The notes under the pieces are model-generated. The model had not been told where the DNA came from. It ran no database searches and worked only from the letters and a program-made list of their open reading frames with translations. 64,000 nucleotides of DNA from CAVTPD01 sp963736575. Lineage in GTDB: Bacteria; Bacteroidota; Bacteroidia; Cytophagales; JAAEPT01. Positions 25,593-35,137 of the stretch are shown here, piece by piece. The stretch covers positions 1 to 64,000 of the forward strand of contig CAVTPD010000002.1 of assembly GCA_963736575.1 (NCBI GenBank). Direction: 5' to 3'. Each line of letters starts with the position of its first letter. Positions within the stretch are counted from its first letter, which is position 1. A program made the position numbers and the translations under genes.

Positions 25593-26638
25593 TGATAAAT
25601 TTAAAAACCTTTATACTGAAATCAATTCCATTATTGATGTTAAGTTTTATAACCCAATTAGTTTGGGCTCAGATGCCACAATACTCTCAGTTTTATGCAA
25701 ACGCATTGTATTTAAGCCCCGCTTTTGCAGGCTCCGAACACGCCACTAGAGGGATTTTAGCGTATAGAAACCAGTGGCCAGGCTTAGAAGCCAATTACAT
25801 CACCACTACAGCATCTGTAGACCATCATTTCACTTCTTTTCATAGCGGTGTTGCTCTTATGGTGAGTTATGATAACATAACTCCTTCAAATTTGAAAACT
25901 ACTGAAGTAAGTGCTGTCTATAGTTACGAGGCCGAATTGACTAAAAAAATTATTCTAAGAATGGGGATTCAACCTTCTTTTGTAAATAGAAGAATTGATG
26001 CCCAAAGCTTAACTTTTGGTTCTCAATATTCTAACAATGGATATGTAGGCGGAGACAATAATGAAGACCTATCTAATTCTTCATTTTCTTATGTAGATTT
26101 TGCTGCCGGTGCACTTCTTACCTCTAATAATTTTTGGGCTGGATTGTCTATTCACAATTTAACCCGACCTAATCAATCTTTTTATGAGATCGGTTATGAG
26201 GAAGACAAACGATTACCCGCAAAAATTAGCTTATTTGGTGGGTATAAATTCATGTTAAGCCCAGAATGGAAAAGACGTTATGTAGATAAAGAAAATGAAG
26301 AAAAAAGCATCTCTCCTACTTTTTTGTACAAATCCCAAGGTAAGTCAGACCAATTAGACCTTGGTGTTTATGGCCGAATAAACATTTTAGCATTAGGATT
26401 ACTTTACCGAGGAATTACTTTTAAAAGGTATGACACAGATGAAAACAACCGAGACGCATTAATTTTCATTGTTGGTTTAGTACTTAAAAATATTAGAGTT
26501 GGCTATAGTTATGATGCCACGCTATCTAAGCTGACTATGGATACTGGTGGTAGCCATGAAATCACCTTAGTATATACCATTCCTAATAAAAACAAAAACG
26601 ATCTTAGCCATAGAAGACCGCAATGTCCGAAATTTTAA
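25592..26638 (+). CDS. PorP/SprF-family type IX secretion membrane protein
   Basis: 348 residues with a signal peptide ending near VWAQ. Right after it comes the family signature MPQYSQFYANALYLSPAFAGS, then alternating beta-strands of an outer-membrane beta-barrel (SAVYSYEAELTKKIILRMGIQPSF, RVGYSYDATLSKL). PorP/SprF proteins anchor or export CHU_C cargo at the cell surface, and this one starts on the stop codon of such a cargo gene. It is intact, and a second copy of the arrangement lies at 51432-56749. Confidence 0.93.
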   Translation: MINLKTFILKSIPLLMLSFITQLVWAQMPQYSQFYANALYLSPAFAGSEHATRGILAYRNQWPGLEANYITTTASVDHHFTSFHSGVALMVSYDNITPSNLKTTEVSAVYSYEAELTKKIILRMGIQPSFVNRRIDAQSLTFGSQYSNNGYVGGDNNEDLSNSSFSYVDFAAGALLTSNNFWAGLSIHNLTRPNQSFYEIGYEEDKRLPAKISLFGGYKFMLSPEWKRRYVDKENEEKSISPTFLYKSQGKSDQLDLGVYGRINILALGLLYRGITFKRYDTDENNRDALIFIVGLVLKNIRVGYSYDATLSKLTMDTGGSHEITLVYTIPNKNKNDLSHRRPQCPKF

Positions 26639-26650
26639 AACAGTATTGGT

Positions 26651-27445
26651 TTAAATCTTCTTCACTACCTTTTCTACCCCTATTAGTTGTTGAGAAGGGT
26701 ACACAGCTGGTCCAAACTGATTATATACCGCCACATCTGCCGCATCTCTGCCATAGCCTATAGCTACATAACCTCCTTTAACTTCGTCATGAACGGCATC
26801 AAACGTATACCAACGATCACCAACATAGGCTTCAAACCAAGCGTGTAAATCCATTGGTTTTAAGTTATAAAGATAGCCTACTACCATTCTGGTAGGTATA
26901 CTTATGCTTCGGCAAAGTGCAATACCTAAATGTGATAAATCACGGCATACACCTGTTTGCCTGTTGTTTACTTCTACTGCCGAAACTGGATAATCGCTAC
27001 TACCAGGGATATAACTTATAGATTCTCTTAACCAATCTTCTATGGCTTGTACTTGATCGTAACCTGGATTTTTTCCTGCAGTAATAGAAAGCGCCATTTC
27101 GTTAAACCGATCGGACTCACAATACCTACTAGGGAGTAAATAACCTAAAACAGCGTTTGGTAAATTCTGAATTTCTATAAAAGGGGCACCTGGCATTTGA
27201 TCTACCACATCCATAGTATGTACATCTGCATATGTCTTTAATGAAAAAATGCCGGGCGGGGCTACTAAGCGTTGGCAGAGGTTACTAAAGTGATCTGTAA
27301 ATTCATATACAGGAACACTAGGGAATACTTTATACGATTCTCTTTCCACCCATTGTTGATCACCGCTTCTGGGCCGTAACATTAAAATAAAAGGGGTAGG
27401 AACTGATATATCAAACGTCAATTCACAGCTGGTCCGTAACAACAT
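26651..27445 (-). CDS. transglutaminase-like cysteine-protease-fold protein
   Basis: 264 residues from the ATG at 27445. The frame is open up to 27538, but the usual family start is MLLRTSCELTFD, at 27445. The N-terminal beta-rich domain (to about 130) precedes the transglutaminase core, with Cys in TGVCRDLSHL, His in DLHAWFEAYV and Asp in WYTFDAVHD. This form is common in Bacteroidota and proteobacteria, where its substrate is not known. It lacks a signal peptide from the chosen start, so it is likely cytoplasmic. Convergent with the PorP gene. Confidence 0.85.
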   Translation of the reverse strand: MLLRTSCELTFDISVPTPFILMLRPRSGDQQWVERESYKVFPSVPVYEFTDHFSNLCQRLVAPPGIFSLKTYADVHTMDVVDQMPGAPFIEIQNLPNAVLGYLLPSRYCESDRFNEMALSITAGKNPGYDQVQAIEDWLRESISYIPGSSDYPVSAVEVNNRQTGVCRDLSHLGIALCRSISIPTRMVVGYLYNLKPMDLHAWFEAYVGDRWYTFDAVHDEVKGGYVAIGYGRDAADVAVYNQFGPAVYPSQQLIGVEKVVKKI

Positions 27446-27561
27446 AATAGAATTTATAAGAAAATATAAAAGATAGGGTAAAGGCTGCTCAATTAGCTTG
27501 GGATGAATGTAGACGTTAATCTCTGTTAAACAAAACAAAATCTACAGTCTATTAAAAATTC

Positions 27562-27882
27562 TTAAACTAACTCTGCCTCTGTAACGGATAATCTAAAGGC
27601 ACCCGAAAAGCCACCTTCTATAATTTCAGTTAAAATTCTAGACGATTCTTGTTCTGTATAAATCTTTGGTAGAGCTAAAAAATACCTTTCTTCTACCTTC
27701 TTTTTAAGAATCATTAACCGCTCACCTTTTATATCATAGAAAAATTTCTTGGCTCCATCGGCCGTATCATATGTGCTCTGAATCTCTAATATTATAAAAT
27801 ACTGTAATGAGGGTTTTGCTCCATTATGGTTCTTTTCATCACTCGTTTTTAAAATTGGTTTTCCAGACATATTTATTGTCAT
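27562..27882 (-). CDS. small uncharacterised protein
   Basis: 106 residues; the better start is probably MSGKPILK at 27870. Soluble, mixed alpha/beta, no signal peptide, no recognisable motif beyond an acidic C-terminus (LTEIIEGGFSGAFRLSVTEAELV). It sits just upstream of the transglutaminase gene on the same strand (116 bp to its chosen start), so the two may be linked. Function unknown. Confidence 0.6.
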   Translation of the reverse strand: MTINMSGKPILKTSDEKNHNGAKPSLQYFIILEIQSTYDTADGAKKFFYDIKGERLMILKKKVEERYFLALPKIYTEQESSRILTEIIEGGFSGAFRLSVTEAELV

Positions 27883-28021
27883 ATTTTGACTAAAACAATA
27901 ATGGTCACTTATTTCATTTCATACCTTAAAATGAAATGAAAGCTTATGTAACAAAAATGTAACACTATATACAATATATTGTTTTACAATACTTTAGGTT
28001 ATCCTATAGGTTTTTATAAAA

Positions 28022-29539
28022 TCAGTACTTATCTATAAAATCATACAAATTATCTTCCTTGGTAAGTCTAAATTTCTTCCGTAATCTAGACCTAGCAGAT
28101 ACCACAGAACGTTCGCTATTATTCAAAAGAGCCGCTGATTCTTTAATTGACAACTTAAGTTTTACTAATGCCGCTAGCTTAATTTCAGCATTAGACAACT
28201 CTGGAAATTCCTTTTTAATGTGTTTATAAAAATCTGTATTTACACTTTCGAACCGAATCTTAAATTCTTCCCAAGAATTGTCTGCCCCTAAAGCTCTAGT
28301 AATATTTTTCTTGATTTTTACCAAAGATTTATTGTCTTCTATTGAAGCTGATTTTAGATCATTAAGCTCCTCCTCTACCTCCCTGAGTGCGGTATTCTTT
28401 TCAACAAATTGCATGGTAAAAGTGGTTAACTCTTTATTCTTACTTTCTAAGTCTAGTTGCAATTTTCTATTTTCTTTGTTTAATATTTTAGACTGGTAGG
28501 TAATAGCAAACGTAAACACGGACATCTCAAAAACACCTCCTATTCTAAACACATTGGTACTAATTTCCAGGAAGTCTATTCCATAAAAACCGCTGTTGTA
28601 GTACATGTAGCACATCACCATCATACCCCCATATGCCCAGGCATAAAACTTTGCATATAAATTCTTATTGTACACAAAAAAACAAGCCGAATAATACACT
28701 GTTAAGGAAAAAATTATAAGGTTTTCGGTAAGTACAAAATAAAAATAATTGTAATTAATACCGTACAAAGCATAAGCGAAGATTGGTAGTATTAAGGTAA
28801 CAATTCCCCACCTATGGTAGTTTGGTAAATATTTATTAAACTGTAAATAATCATGTGTAAACAATACCGCTGCCAAAGCAATTGACCAATTAAACAGGGG
28901 CTCTACATGTCTGGTTATCCAATGATCTCCTAAATAGTAATATAAAAATCCATCTCTGTAACCCAAAGTAAGCGTTAAAGAGATAAGCATAAATGTATAA
29001 TACAGGTAGGTTTTCTTTCCAGAATTAAGATAAAAAAACAAATGAAAGACCAATACGGAAAGCACAATACCATAATACCCCCCCAACTTTAACAAACAGT
29101 TGTGTATACGCTTAACATAATCTTCAGACTGCGCTAAGCGGATAGGTATGGCGGCTTCTTTAGTGCAATTTACTCTTAGGTAATAAACCCCCTTTATTTT
29201 TTTATGCTGAAATTTGAACGTAACAAATCTTCGCTTTTTTGTAAGCGGAATTTCTACTAATTGTTTAGTATAAAATTGGGCATCTATAACATGTGCATGC
29301 GGAATTTCTAAATAATATTCCCCTAAAGCTGAAGTATGTAGATCAATCTTTAACCAATAAACCCCATTTTTAAAACCATTGTTAATTGATTTTTCAATGG
29401 TTTTAAAAGGCAGTTTTTTCACATTATTTAAATGAACAGAATCTGATTGATCATAAAAACAACTATAAACAGGTGATGCGTATACTGCTTTACTTAAACT
29501 AAAGTAAAGTAGTACCAAAACGATAATGTATTTTCTCAT
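28022..29539 (-). CDS. membrane-anchored 7TM-DISM regulator with LuxR-type HTH
   Basis: 505 residues. Signal peptide (1-22), an extracytoplasmic 7TMR-DISM extracellular-2-like beta domain (about 25-140, ending LRVNCTKEAAIPI), seven membrane helices (about 150-355), a coiled-coil (about 355-400: ILNKENRKLQLDLESKNKEL), then a GerE/LuxR-like HTH (about 440-505: LSNAEIKLAALVKLKLSIKE, followed by SAALLNNSERSVVSARSRLR). This joins a carbohydrate- or ligand-sensing surface domain to a DNA-binding domain in one chain, so it could read a signal outside the cell and act on DNA from the membrane. Target genes are unknown. Confidence 0.88.
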   Translation of the reverse strand: MRKYIIVLVLLYFSLSKAVYASPVYSCFYDQSDSVHLNNVKKLPFKTIEKSINNGFKNGVYWLKIDLHTSALGEYYLEIPHAHVIDAQFYTKQLVEIPLTKKRRFVTFKFQHKKIKGVYYLRVNCTKEAAIPIRLAQSEDYVKRIHNCLLKLGGYYGIVLSVLVFHLFFYLNSGKKTYLYYTFMLISLTLTLGYRDGFLYYYLGDHWITRHVEPLFNWSIALAAVLFTHDYLQFNKYLPNYHRWGIVTLILPIFAYALYGINYNYFYFVLTENLIIFSLTVYYSACFFVYNKNLYAKFYAWAYGGMMVMCYMYYNSGFYGIDFLEISTNVFRIGGVFEMSVFTFAITYQSKILNKENRKLQLDLESKNKELTTFTMQFVEKNTALREVEEELNDLKSASIEDNKSLVKIKKNITRALGADNSWEEFKIRFESVNTDFYKHIKKEFPELSNAEIKLAALVKLKLSIKESAALLNNSERSVVSARSRLRKKFRLTKEDNLYDFIDKY

Positions 29540-29559
29540 TCTAAATTAGACAGTCCCAA

Positions 29560-29581
29560 AACTAATACACGGCTATTAGTT
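29560..29581. repeat. 8-bp hairpin upstream of the 7TM-DISM gene
   Basis: AACTAATA (29560-29567) / TATTAGTT (29574-29581), perfect stem, 6-nt loop, about 20 bp before the start codon of the minus-strand gene. It could be an operator or a 5' UTR hairpin. The rest of the 281-bp gap 29540-29820 shows only AT-rich DNA and no convincing gene. Confidence 0.4.
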
Positions 29582-29820
29582 ATTGGTTGTATTTCAAAAA
29601 ACATACCCACTTTTTCTGCCGTTAACAATAAATAAAAAAACTCACTAACTATCAACAACTTAACATTACACTTTTTTAAACTCATTTTTTTAAACGGAAA
29701 CAAAATGAAGCAACTAGGAAAAAAGTCTAATTCACCGTAGTTTGTAATTAGATCAAAAAGGTATTTCCAACATATGATAAACACAGGTTCTCAAAGTGTA
29801 ATTTTAGAAGATTAAACCGA

Positions 29821-31320
29821 ATGAAACAGTATTTAAGCCTTTTAATTTTCTGGATATGCTTTACGGCATTTGGCCAAGACAACCCGTTTACGGGAACGGT
29901 TGCCGATGCCATAACAAAAGAACCCCTGCCCTTCACCAATATTAAGATTATTCATCCGCTCCAAGGCACCGTTAGTAACAGCGAAGGACATTTTATATTA
30001 AGCAGTAAAAACGTAGATCCAAAAGCACTTATAGTCTTCAGCTATATGGGATACACAAACTACACAATTACGGCAGAAGAATTACAGAAACGTTCCGTAG
30101 TTTATTTAGAACCTTATATTACCAAACTTAAAGAAGTTGAAGTTTCTTCTAGACCTTTAACTGCTGAAGAAATCATTAAACTAGTGTTGGATAATTACGA
30201 CAAAAATCACCCAAAATTAAATCAGCTTAGCCGTCTTTATTACCACAATTATGTAAAAACTCCTTTTTCAAAAACCAATAAATTAACTGTAAAAGAGAGT
30301 GATTTTGTAGGGCTAGACATGGCGCTTTTTAACGATTTATTTAATCAGCTACCCAATACGTTTATAGAATACCAAGATGCTATTTTAGACTTATACAGTT
30401 TAAACGAAGACCACAAACTACTTGCGGTTGAAGCCATTTCTCTAGAAGAAGGTTCTATGGAAAAAATAGCGAAAGAGATGGAAGAAAATCTTAGCACTTT
30501 TTTTACCGACATAGAACAAACCGCCCAAAACGAAGACACCTATTATCAATTTAAAACGGGGATCTTAGGATTTAAATTTGGTAAAGAAGGCATTGATACT
30601 AGCTGGAACACTAACAGAGAAGACACTATAAACTATCACATTGCCTCAAATTATATAAAAACAGAAATCGGTTCTTTACTTAAAAATTATGCTTCTCCCG
30701 AAGGCGACAATTGGGAGTTTTTAACTTCACCAAAAAAATACCAATACACCAAAGAGGAGATGACCATTTTCAATGATGAATTGGTCTATGTTATTTCTTT
30801 TATTCCTGAAAAAACAGGACTGTTTCAGGGGAATATATATATTTCTGCTCTAACGTATGGTCTGCTGCAAATTGATTTTGACTATGCCGAAGGAAAACAA
30901 AGCGAAAAGTTTCAGTTATTAGGTGTCGGTCATGCCATAAACTATAAAAAAGGCCACGTAATTTATGAGAAACTAGATAGCATCTATGTGATCAAATACA
31001 TACAAACGCAACAAAAAGAAATGGTATCCATCAACCGGAAATTCACCGTAAAGAAAAAACAAAAGCGCTTTTTCATGGATAAGAAACTAAACCAAATAAA
31101 GCTTCATGCCGACTTATATTTTAACAGTACCACCACCAAAGAAATACTATTCTTAAACCGTAGACCACTAGAAGAAAATATTTTTGAAAATGTAAGAGAA
31201 CCCGCTACTATAAAATTCAAGAAAGAATATGCGCACTTCCCAGAAATCTGGAACAACCGAACAGTTATTGCGCCTAATAAAGAGTTGAAGAATTATAAGC
31301 AGATCATAAACAAACCTTAA
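29821..31320 (+). CDS. secreted protein with CarboxypepD_reg-like N-terminal domain
   Basis: 499 residues. Signal peptide MKQYLSLLIFWICFTAFGQ, then a carboxypeptidase regulatory-like beta-sandwich (residues 22-105: FTGTVADAITKEPLPFTNI, TVSNSEGHFILS, VFSYMGYTNYTI). The remaining 390 residues are a mixed domain without recognised catalytic motif. The same architecture occurs in many Bacteroidota, where the first domain resembles the N-terminus of SusC-type receptors. It is a lone surface or periplasmic protein of unknown role. No TonB plug or barrel is present. Confidence 0.82.
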   Translation: MKQYLSLLIFWICFTAFGQDNPFTGTVADAITKEPLPFTNIKIIHPLQGTVSNSEGHFILSSKNVDPKALIVFSYMGYTNYTITAEELQKRSVVYLEPYITKLKEVEVSSRPLTAEEIIKLVLDNYDKNHPKLNQLSRLYYHNYVKTPFSKTNKLTVKESDFVGLDMALFNDLFNQLPNTFIEYQDAILDLYSLNEDHKLLAVEAISLEEGSMEKIAKEMEENLSTFFTDIEQTAQNEDTYYQFKTGILGFKFGKEGIDTSWNTNREDTINYHIASNYIKTEIGSLLKNYASPEGDNWEFLTSPKKYQYTKEEMTIFNDELVYVISFIPEKTGLFQGNIYISALTYGLLQIDFDYAEGKQSEKFQLLGVGHAINYKKGHVIYEKLDSIYVIKYIQTQQKEMVSINRKFTVKKKQKRFFMDKKLNQIKLHADLYFNSTTTKEILFLNRRPLEENIFENVREPATIKFKKEYAHFPEIWNNRTVIAPNKELKNYKQIINKP

Positions 31321-31435
31321 ATTAAACCATTTTACTTTTAATGAATATATATCCTCTCGTTCTTGAGCAAATACAACATGCTAAAAAAAGTCTCTTTTCA
31401 GTATCAGTCTAAAATGTTAAAAAGGTTAGCTACTT

Positions 31436-32602
31436 CTAAAACTGACTGCTTGCTCCCGCCCCACCATATTCACCACCACTTCCTTTGAAGGCTTCATCAT
31501 CAATAGCATTACCACCTAAGGTTTGAGAAGCGATGTAAGCGGTAAGATCAGAATTATCCCATTTAGAAGTCAACAATTGTTCTCGGGTAAAGCTGTTTTT
31601 AATGGTTTTTAAATAATTTAAAAGCAATAAGGCTAATACAATCATCACTGCCCCGGCCAACGTCAACGTTACTTCTGGGTACCCTAAACTGTAGTAATAT
31701 TTTATAGTAATTACAGACAACGTAAGCGTTAATAAACTTACACGGATAAACAGTATTTCTTTTTTCAGAATACCCCAATACAAATATCCTATTGGGACTA
31801 AAAAGGTAAAGGCATAAAACAAAAATGCAAAAGGAATGTCTTCTCCTTCCATTAAGGTAAATCCCATCATTTCCTGACTCATTTCACGGACAACAAAATA
31901 ATTTCCTCCCAAATATACCAACATTAAAGCTGCAGTATTAAACACCGTAAAATGATCTTTCCAAAGAACCGCAGCTACTTTCTTTTCCACTTTTTTACTC
32001 AAGTAAAACAACCCTAAAAACGTGAACATTACCAAAAAAGGCAGAAATGCCATTATTGGTTCAAACACAAAAAACAAAAGACACAGAAAGCTTATTATAG
32101 CTCCTAAAATACTTACTAAGTCTAAATATCGTAAAGCTGCAAAACTGAAGAAAATCAAGGCTACAACAGCATAAAGGCTTACATAATTATATTCAATACC
32201 AAGAAAACCAAAATACAGAAAACTGAGACCTACATAATAACCAGCTTCTGTGACCCCCGATTTAAAATGATTATTTTCTTTAATCATGGTATATTCTGTA
32301 AAGAACATTAGTGTTGTTCCTAAAAGCAACAACAACACACGAATTCCTGTTTCACTATCAACTAATTCGAACATAAAAGTGAACATTATGGCAATGGTTG
32401 AAGTACCCAAACAGGTAACAAAAAACAAGAACAACCGCATTAATACAGACGGGGAATACAAATCTGTTTTATACTGTTCTTTTATTGTATTCCATTGTGT
32501 ATCGTTAATCCAGCCAGCTTTGAACCACGTTTTAACGGTTAATAAGGTATTCTTTTTACGCACATCTTCTATGTTGTAGGCTATTATATTATTCATGTTC
32601 AT
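31436..32602 (-). CDS. multi-pass membrane protein (partner of the DUF2157-like protein)
   Basis: 388 residues. A soluble N-terminal helix (1-55) is followed by about ten membrane helices and a short cytoplasmic tail ending in a glycine-rich GSGGEYGGAGASSQF motif. Such GSGGEYGGxGA tails occur in Bacteroidota membrane proteins paired with DUF2157 proteins. It overlaps the start of its partner's 3' end by 14 bp (32589-32602). No known transport or enzyme motif is seen. Confidence 0.75.
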   Translation of the reverse strand: MNMNNIIAYNIEDVRKKNTLLTVKTWFKAGWINDTQWNTIKEQYKTDLYSPSVLMRLFLFFVTCLGTSTIAIMFTFMFELVDSETGIRVLLLLLGTTLMFFTEYTMIKENNHFKSGVTEAGYYVGLSFLYFGFLGIEYNYVSLYAVVALIFFSFAALRYLDLVSILGAIISFLCLLFFVFEPIMAFLPFLVMFTFLGLFYLSKKVEKKVAAVLWKDHFTVFNTAALMLVYLGGNYFVVREMSQEMMGFTLMEGEDIPFAFLFYAFTFLVPIGYLYWGILKKEILFIRVSLLTLTLSVITIKYYYSLGYPEVTLTLAGAVMIVLALLLLNYLKTIKNSFTREQLLTSKWDNSDLTAYIASQTLGGNAIDDEAFKGSGGEYGGAGASSQF

Positions 32603-33545
32603 CAGAAAAATGTACTCTATTTTTAACTAAAAGAATTACACCACTTATACAGGTTAACGGAAAATAAAAAAAGGCCAATTCCCAAATATTATCTATGGAA
32701 AACACCAAGTAGGTAAACGCTATATAAGCACTTAAACATGAGTAAAAAAAGAACAAAAAGGATTTTTGGTTCCAACTGTACCAGCCTATAAAAATAGCTA
32801 AGACTATTAATACAAACGCTGTGGTTATTCCATAATTAGAATCAAACATAAAAGCAATAAGGCCAACAAAAAGTAATAGTAAAGCAAAGTTATGGTAGGT
32901 AAATAGGAAGTGCTTTTTTATGTTTCTTATTTCCATTACTTTCCCTAAAATCAAAAGAAACATCCCATAAACAAAACTTAAAACATATAAATCAGTACCT
33001 TTTAGCCATTCCCCTTGTGCCCAGTTTACTGGAGAAATACTTAGCCCCAGAACAGCAGCCCATGCTGTAATCCCCATAGATAAAACCATTTTATTATCGA
33101 AACGATAGGCTAACAACATAAACAAAACACCACTTATAAAGGATGTCCAGTTAAAAAGAAGTTCTACTAAATCAAAATATACCTGTAAATAGGTAAACAA
33201 AGAAATTAGAAACAAAGCAAGCAATACTACCATATAATCTAAATAAATATGGCTTATTTTTATTTCTGAAGAACGGTATGGTTTCGCCTTTTGGAAAATA
33301 TAATACGTGCCCAACGCTATACATACTAACATTAGTAACATGATGCTTATATGGCCAATATCCCCGATGTTTTGATAAACCATATAACCAACACTACCTG
33401 TAAACAAGAGTATACCAAAATAGAGCATTAGCCGTAATTCATAATAGACTGAAATCAACTTTTTGGATTCTATAGCTTCCAAAAGCTGAAAAGGAACATC
33501 GTCTAATAATTTTTCTTGATGAAGCTTTTTGTGTAACTCTTCCAT
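32589..33545 (-). CDS. DUF2157-like membrane protein
   Basis: 318 residues. An N-terminal soluble helix (MEELHKKLHQEKLLDDVPFQ) is followed by about ten membrane helices, as in the DUF2157 group. The start codon at 33545 is only 7 bp from the outer tip of the IS256-like element (33553), so the native promoter and leader have been replaced by IS DNA. Expression may now depend on IS sequences. It overlaps its downstream partner by 14 bp and likely forms a two-gene unit. Function unknown. Confidence 0.75.
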   Translation of the reverse strand: MEELHKKLHQEKLLDDVPFQLLEAIESKKLISVYYELRLMLYFGILLFTGSVGYMVYQNIGDIGHISIMLLMLVCIALGTYYIFQKAKPYRSSEIKISHIYLDYMVVLLALFLISLFTYLQVYFDLVELLFNWTSFISGVLFMLLAYRFDNKMVLSMGITAWAAVLGLSISPVNWAQGEWLKGTDLYVLSFVYGMFLLILGKVMEIRNIKKHFLFTYHNFALLLLFVGLIAFMFDSNYGITTAFVLIVLAIFIGWYSWNQKSFLFFFYSCLSAYIAFTYLVFSIDNIWELAFFYFPLTCISGVILLVKNRVHFSDEHE

Positions 33546-33552
33546 ATACGGT

Positions 33553-35001
33553 ACTGTCCATATTAGTGTGTCTGCTAGTAGGGTTTTCCACTGTTAACTT
33601 CGTAGCTAGATTTTACTAAAGTTATCATCAAATTTAAAATTACTAATGGGGTAGCTGTAAGTTTTTTCTTCCATCTCCATTGCTACGTAGCCCATCAGTG
33701 TAATAGCTGCTTTAGGATTAGGTAAAGCGTTTCTCATTTTCAAGGTTCTTCTAAAGGATTTATTTAATCTTTCAATCCAATTTGTAGTATAGATCATTCT
33801 TCTTATTCGGTAATCAAAATTTAAGTAGGTAAACAGGTTGTCTAAATCCTCTTTCTCTATGGTTGATTTTAATTTAGGGTATGTTTTCGCCCATTTCACA
33901 AGGGTTTCTTTTAAGTTTTTAATTCCATCTTTAGGTGTATTAAATACATCATCTGGATTGAATACTTTTTTCATATCTGCGTTAAATTCTTCTCTATCTG
34001 TTTTTCGGATATGTTTATTTAAATTTCGTTGAAAATGTAAAACACAGCTTTGTTTCAGGCTTGATGAGAATACTTTTCCTACTACATGTTAGTGTTCAAG
34101 TCCGGTTAAGCCATCAAATACAAATAAACCTACTTTATCTACACCTCTTGATTTAATGTCTTCTAATACTTCCTGCCAGCCTGATGCGGATTCTTGGGGT
34201 ATATTGACTATACCTAAAACTTCTCTTGTGTGATTGTCTTTTAAACCCAGTAAAACATAAAATGCTTCTGTGGCTACTGTTTCTCTTCTTACTTTTACAT
34301 GAATAGCATCAATGTAAACAACCCGATAGTAGGTATCTAATTGTCTTTCAAGCCATGATTCTACTAAGGAAGAAAAATCGGTAGTGATTCTAGAGATTTT
34401 ACTTTTGCTATAACTAGTTCCATAAATGTTTTCTACTACATTTTCTATTTGACGAGTAGTTAATCCTTTTCCGTATAGCTCAAAACAGAGATCTTTTATC
34501 TGTTCTTCTTGTTCGTTTAATAAGCCTAATATCACCGGACGAAACACTCCAAGGCGATCTCTAGGGATTTTTAACTGCAATTTTGATCCTATACCTGCTT
34601 TTTGAGCATGACGGTATCCATTACCTTTATTTATACCTTCTGTAGATTCTTGTAAAAACGTATTTCTTTCGCTTAACATCAACCCATTTACCAGCATGGA
34701 GAACAAGTCATTCAATCCATGTTCTTCTTGAATATGGGAATTTATGATACTCTGAAGTTGATTTTTACTTATTTTTAGCTATATTTGAAGACAGGGTTAA
34801 AGTCTGATACCATAACCCTAAATCTCATTTACCACTTTATCGGGGGAACTCGGTTTCCTGCTTTAACTCTTCCATAATAATATTTGTAATCTAGCTACGA
34901 AGTTAACAGTGGAAAACCAACGCCGTTAATTATGGCTAAACTATTATGAAGTTAATTGTGGGAAACCCTTTTTCAACTATAGACACACTTTTCGGGACAG
35001 T
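33553..35001 (-). mobile_element. IS256-family insertion sequence with composite ends
   Basis: A core element with perfect 31-bp inverted ends (33582-33612 and 34888-34918, beginning GGTTTTCCACTGTTAACTTC) encloses a Mutator/IS256-type transposase. Outside them lies a further, imperfect pair of tips. ACTGTCC plus AGTGTGTCT at 33553-33574 on the left mirrors the reverse complement of 34978-35001 on the right. The right side also has a second degenerate copy of the inner motif (34949-34967). No 8-bp target duplication is visible for either boundary choice. The element looks old or rearranged. Confidence 0.8.
33606..34715 (-). pseudogene. IS256-family transposase, nonsense-interrupted
   Basis: The frame reads MNDLFSMLVNGLML at 34715, passes the first catalytic Asp (RVVYIDAIHVKVR) and the second (GLFVFDGLTGLE). 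It hits an in-frame TAA at 34089-34091, then continues in the same frame (HVVGKVFSSSLKQSCVLHF) to the C-terminal helix with IYTTNWIERLNKSFRRTLKMR, which holds the catalytic Glu, and ends at 33606. The frame is also open upstream of 34715 for about 20 codons (KNQLQSIINSHIQEEHGL), where the expected ATG reads ATA. Start loss plus nonsense codon mean it is almost certainly inactive. Confidence 0.88.
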
Positions 35002-35052
35002 ATGTATACTGGTTTTAATATGTATAAACACGAATGGGTATAAGTACTTTAC
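34919..35052. other. gap between IS core and terminator: degenerate second IS end, no gene
   Basis: Holds a degenerate copy of the IS inner motif (34949-34967) and the outer tip ending GGGACAGT at 35001, then AT-rich spacer. Short open frames here only run through IS-end and tRNA-complement sequence and are not credible genes. Confidence 0.6.
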
Positions 35053-35097
35053 ATACAAAAAAGGCGAAGCTTATAATAAGCTTCGCCTTTTTTGTAT
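35053..35097. terminator. very strong bidirectional terminator (21-bp perfect stem)
   Basis: Perfect 21-bp stem with 3-nt loop: 35053-35073 pairs with 35077-35097. The core is GGCGAAGCTTA / TAAGCTTCGCC flanked by six A and six T. It lies downstream of tRNA-Leu and pfkA (minus strand) and insulates them from the IS. Confidence 0.93.
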
Positions 35098-35137
35098 GAA
35101 TGCTACCTATATCTTGATAGCATATTTTTTTAAAATG

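Noticed and set aside
29536..29784. 82-codon minus-strand frame upstream of the 7TM regulator
   Set aside because: AT-rich, Phe/Lys-biased, no signal or motif; covers the likely promoter region.
33545..33581. 8-bp target-site duplication of the IS
   Set aside because: Neither the inner nor the outer boundary choice gives matching flanks; the shared TATAC is offset and not a direct repeat at the junctions.
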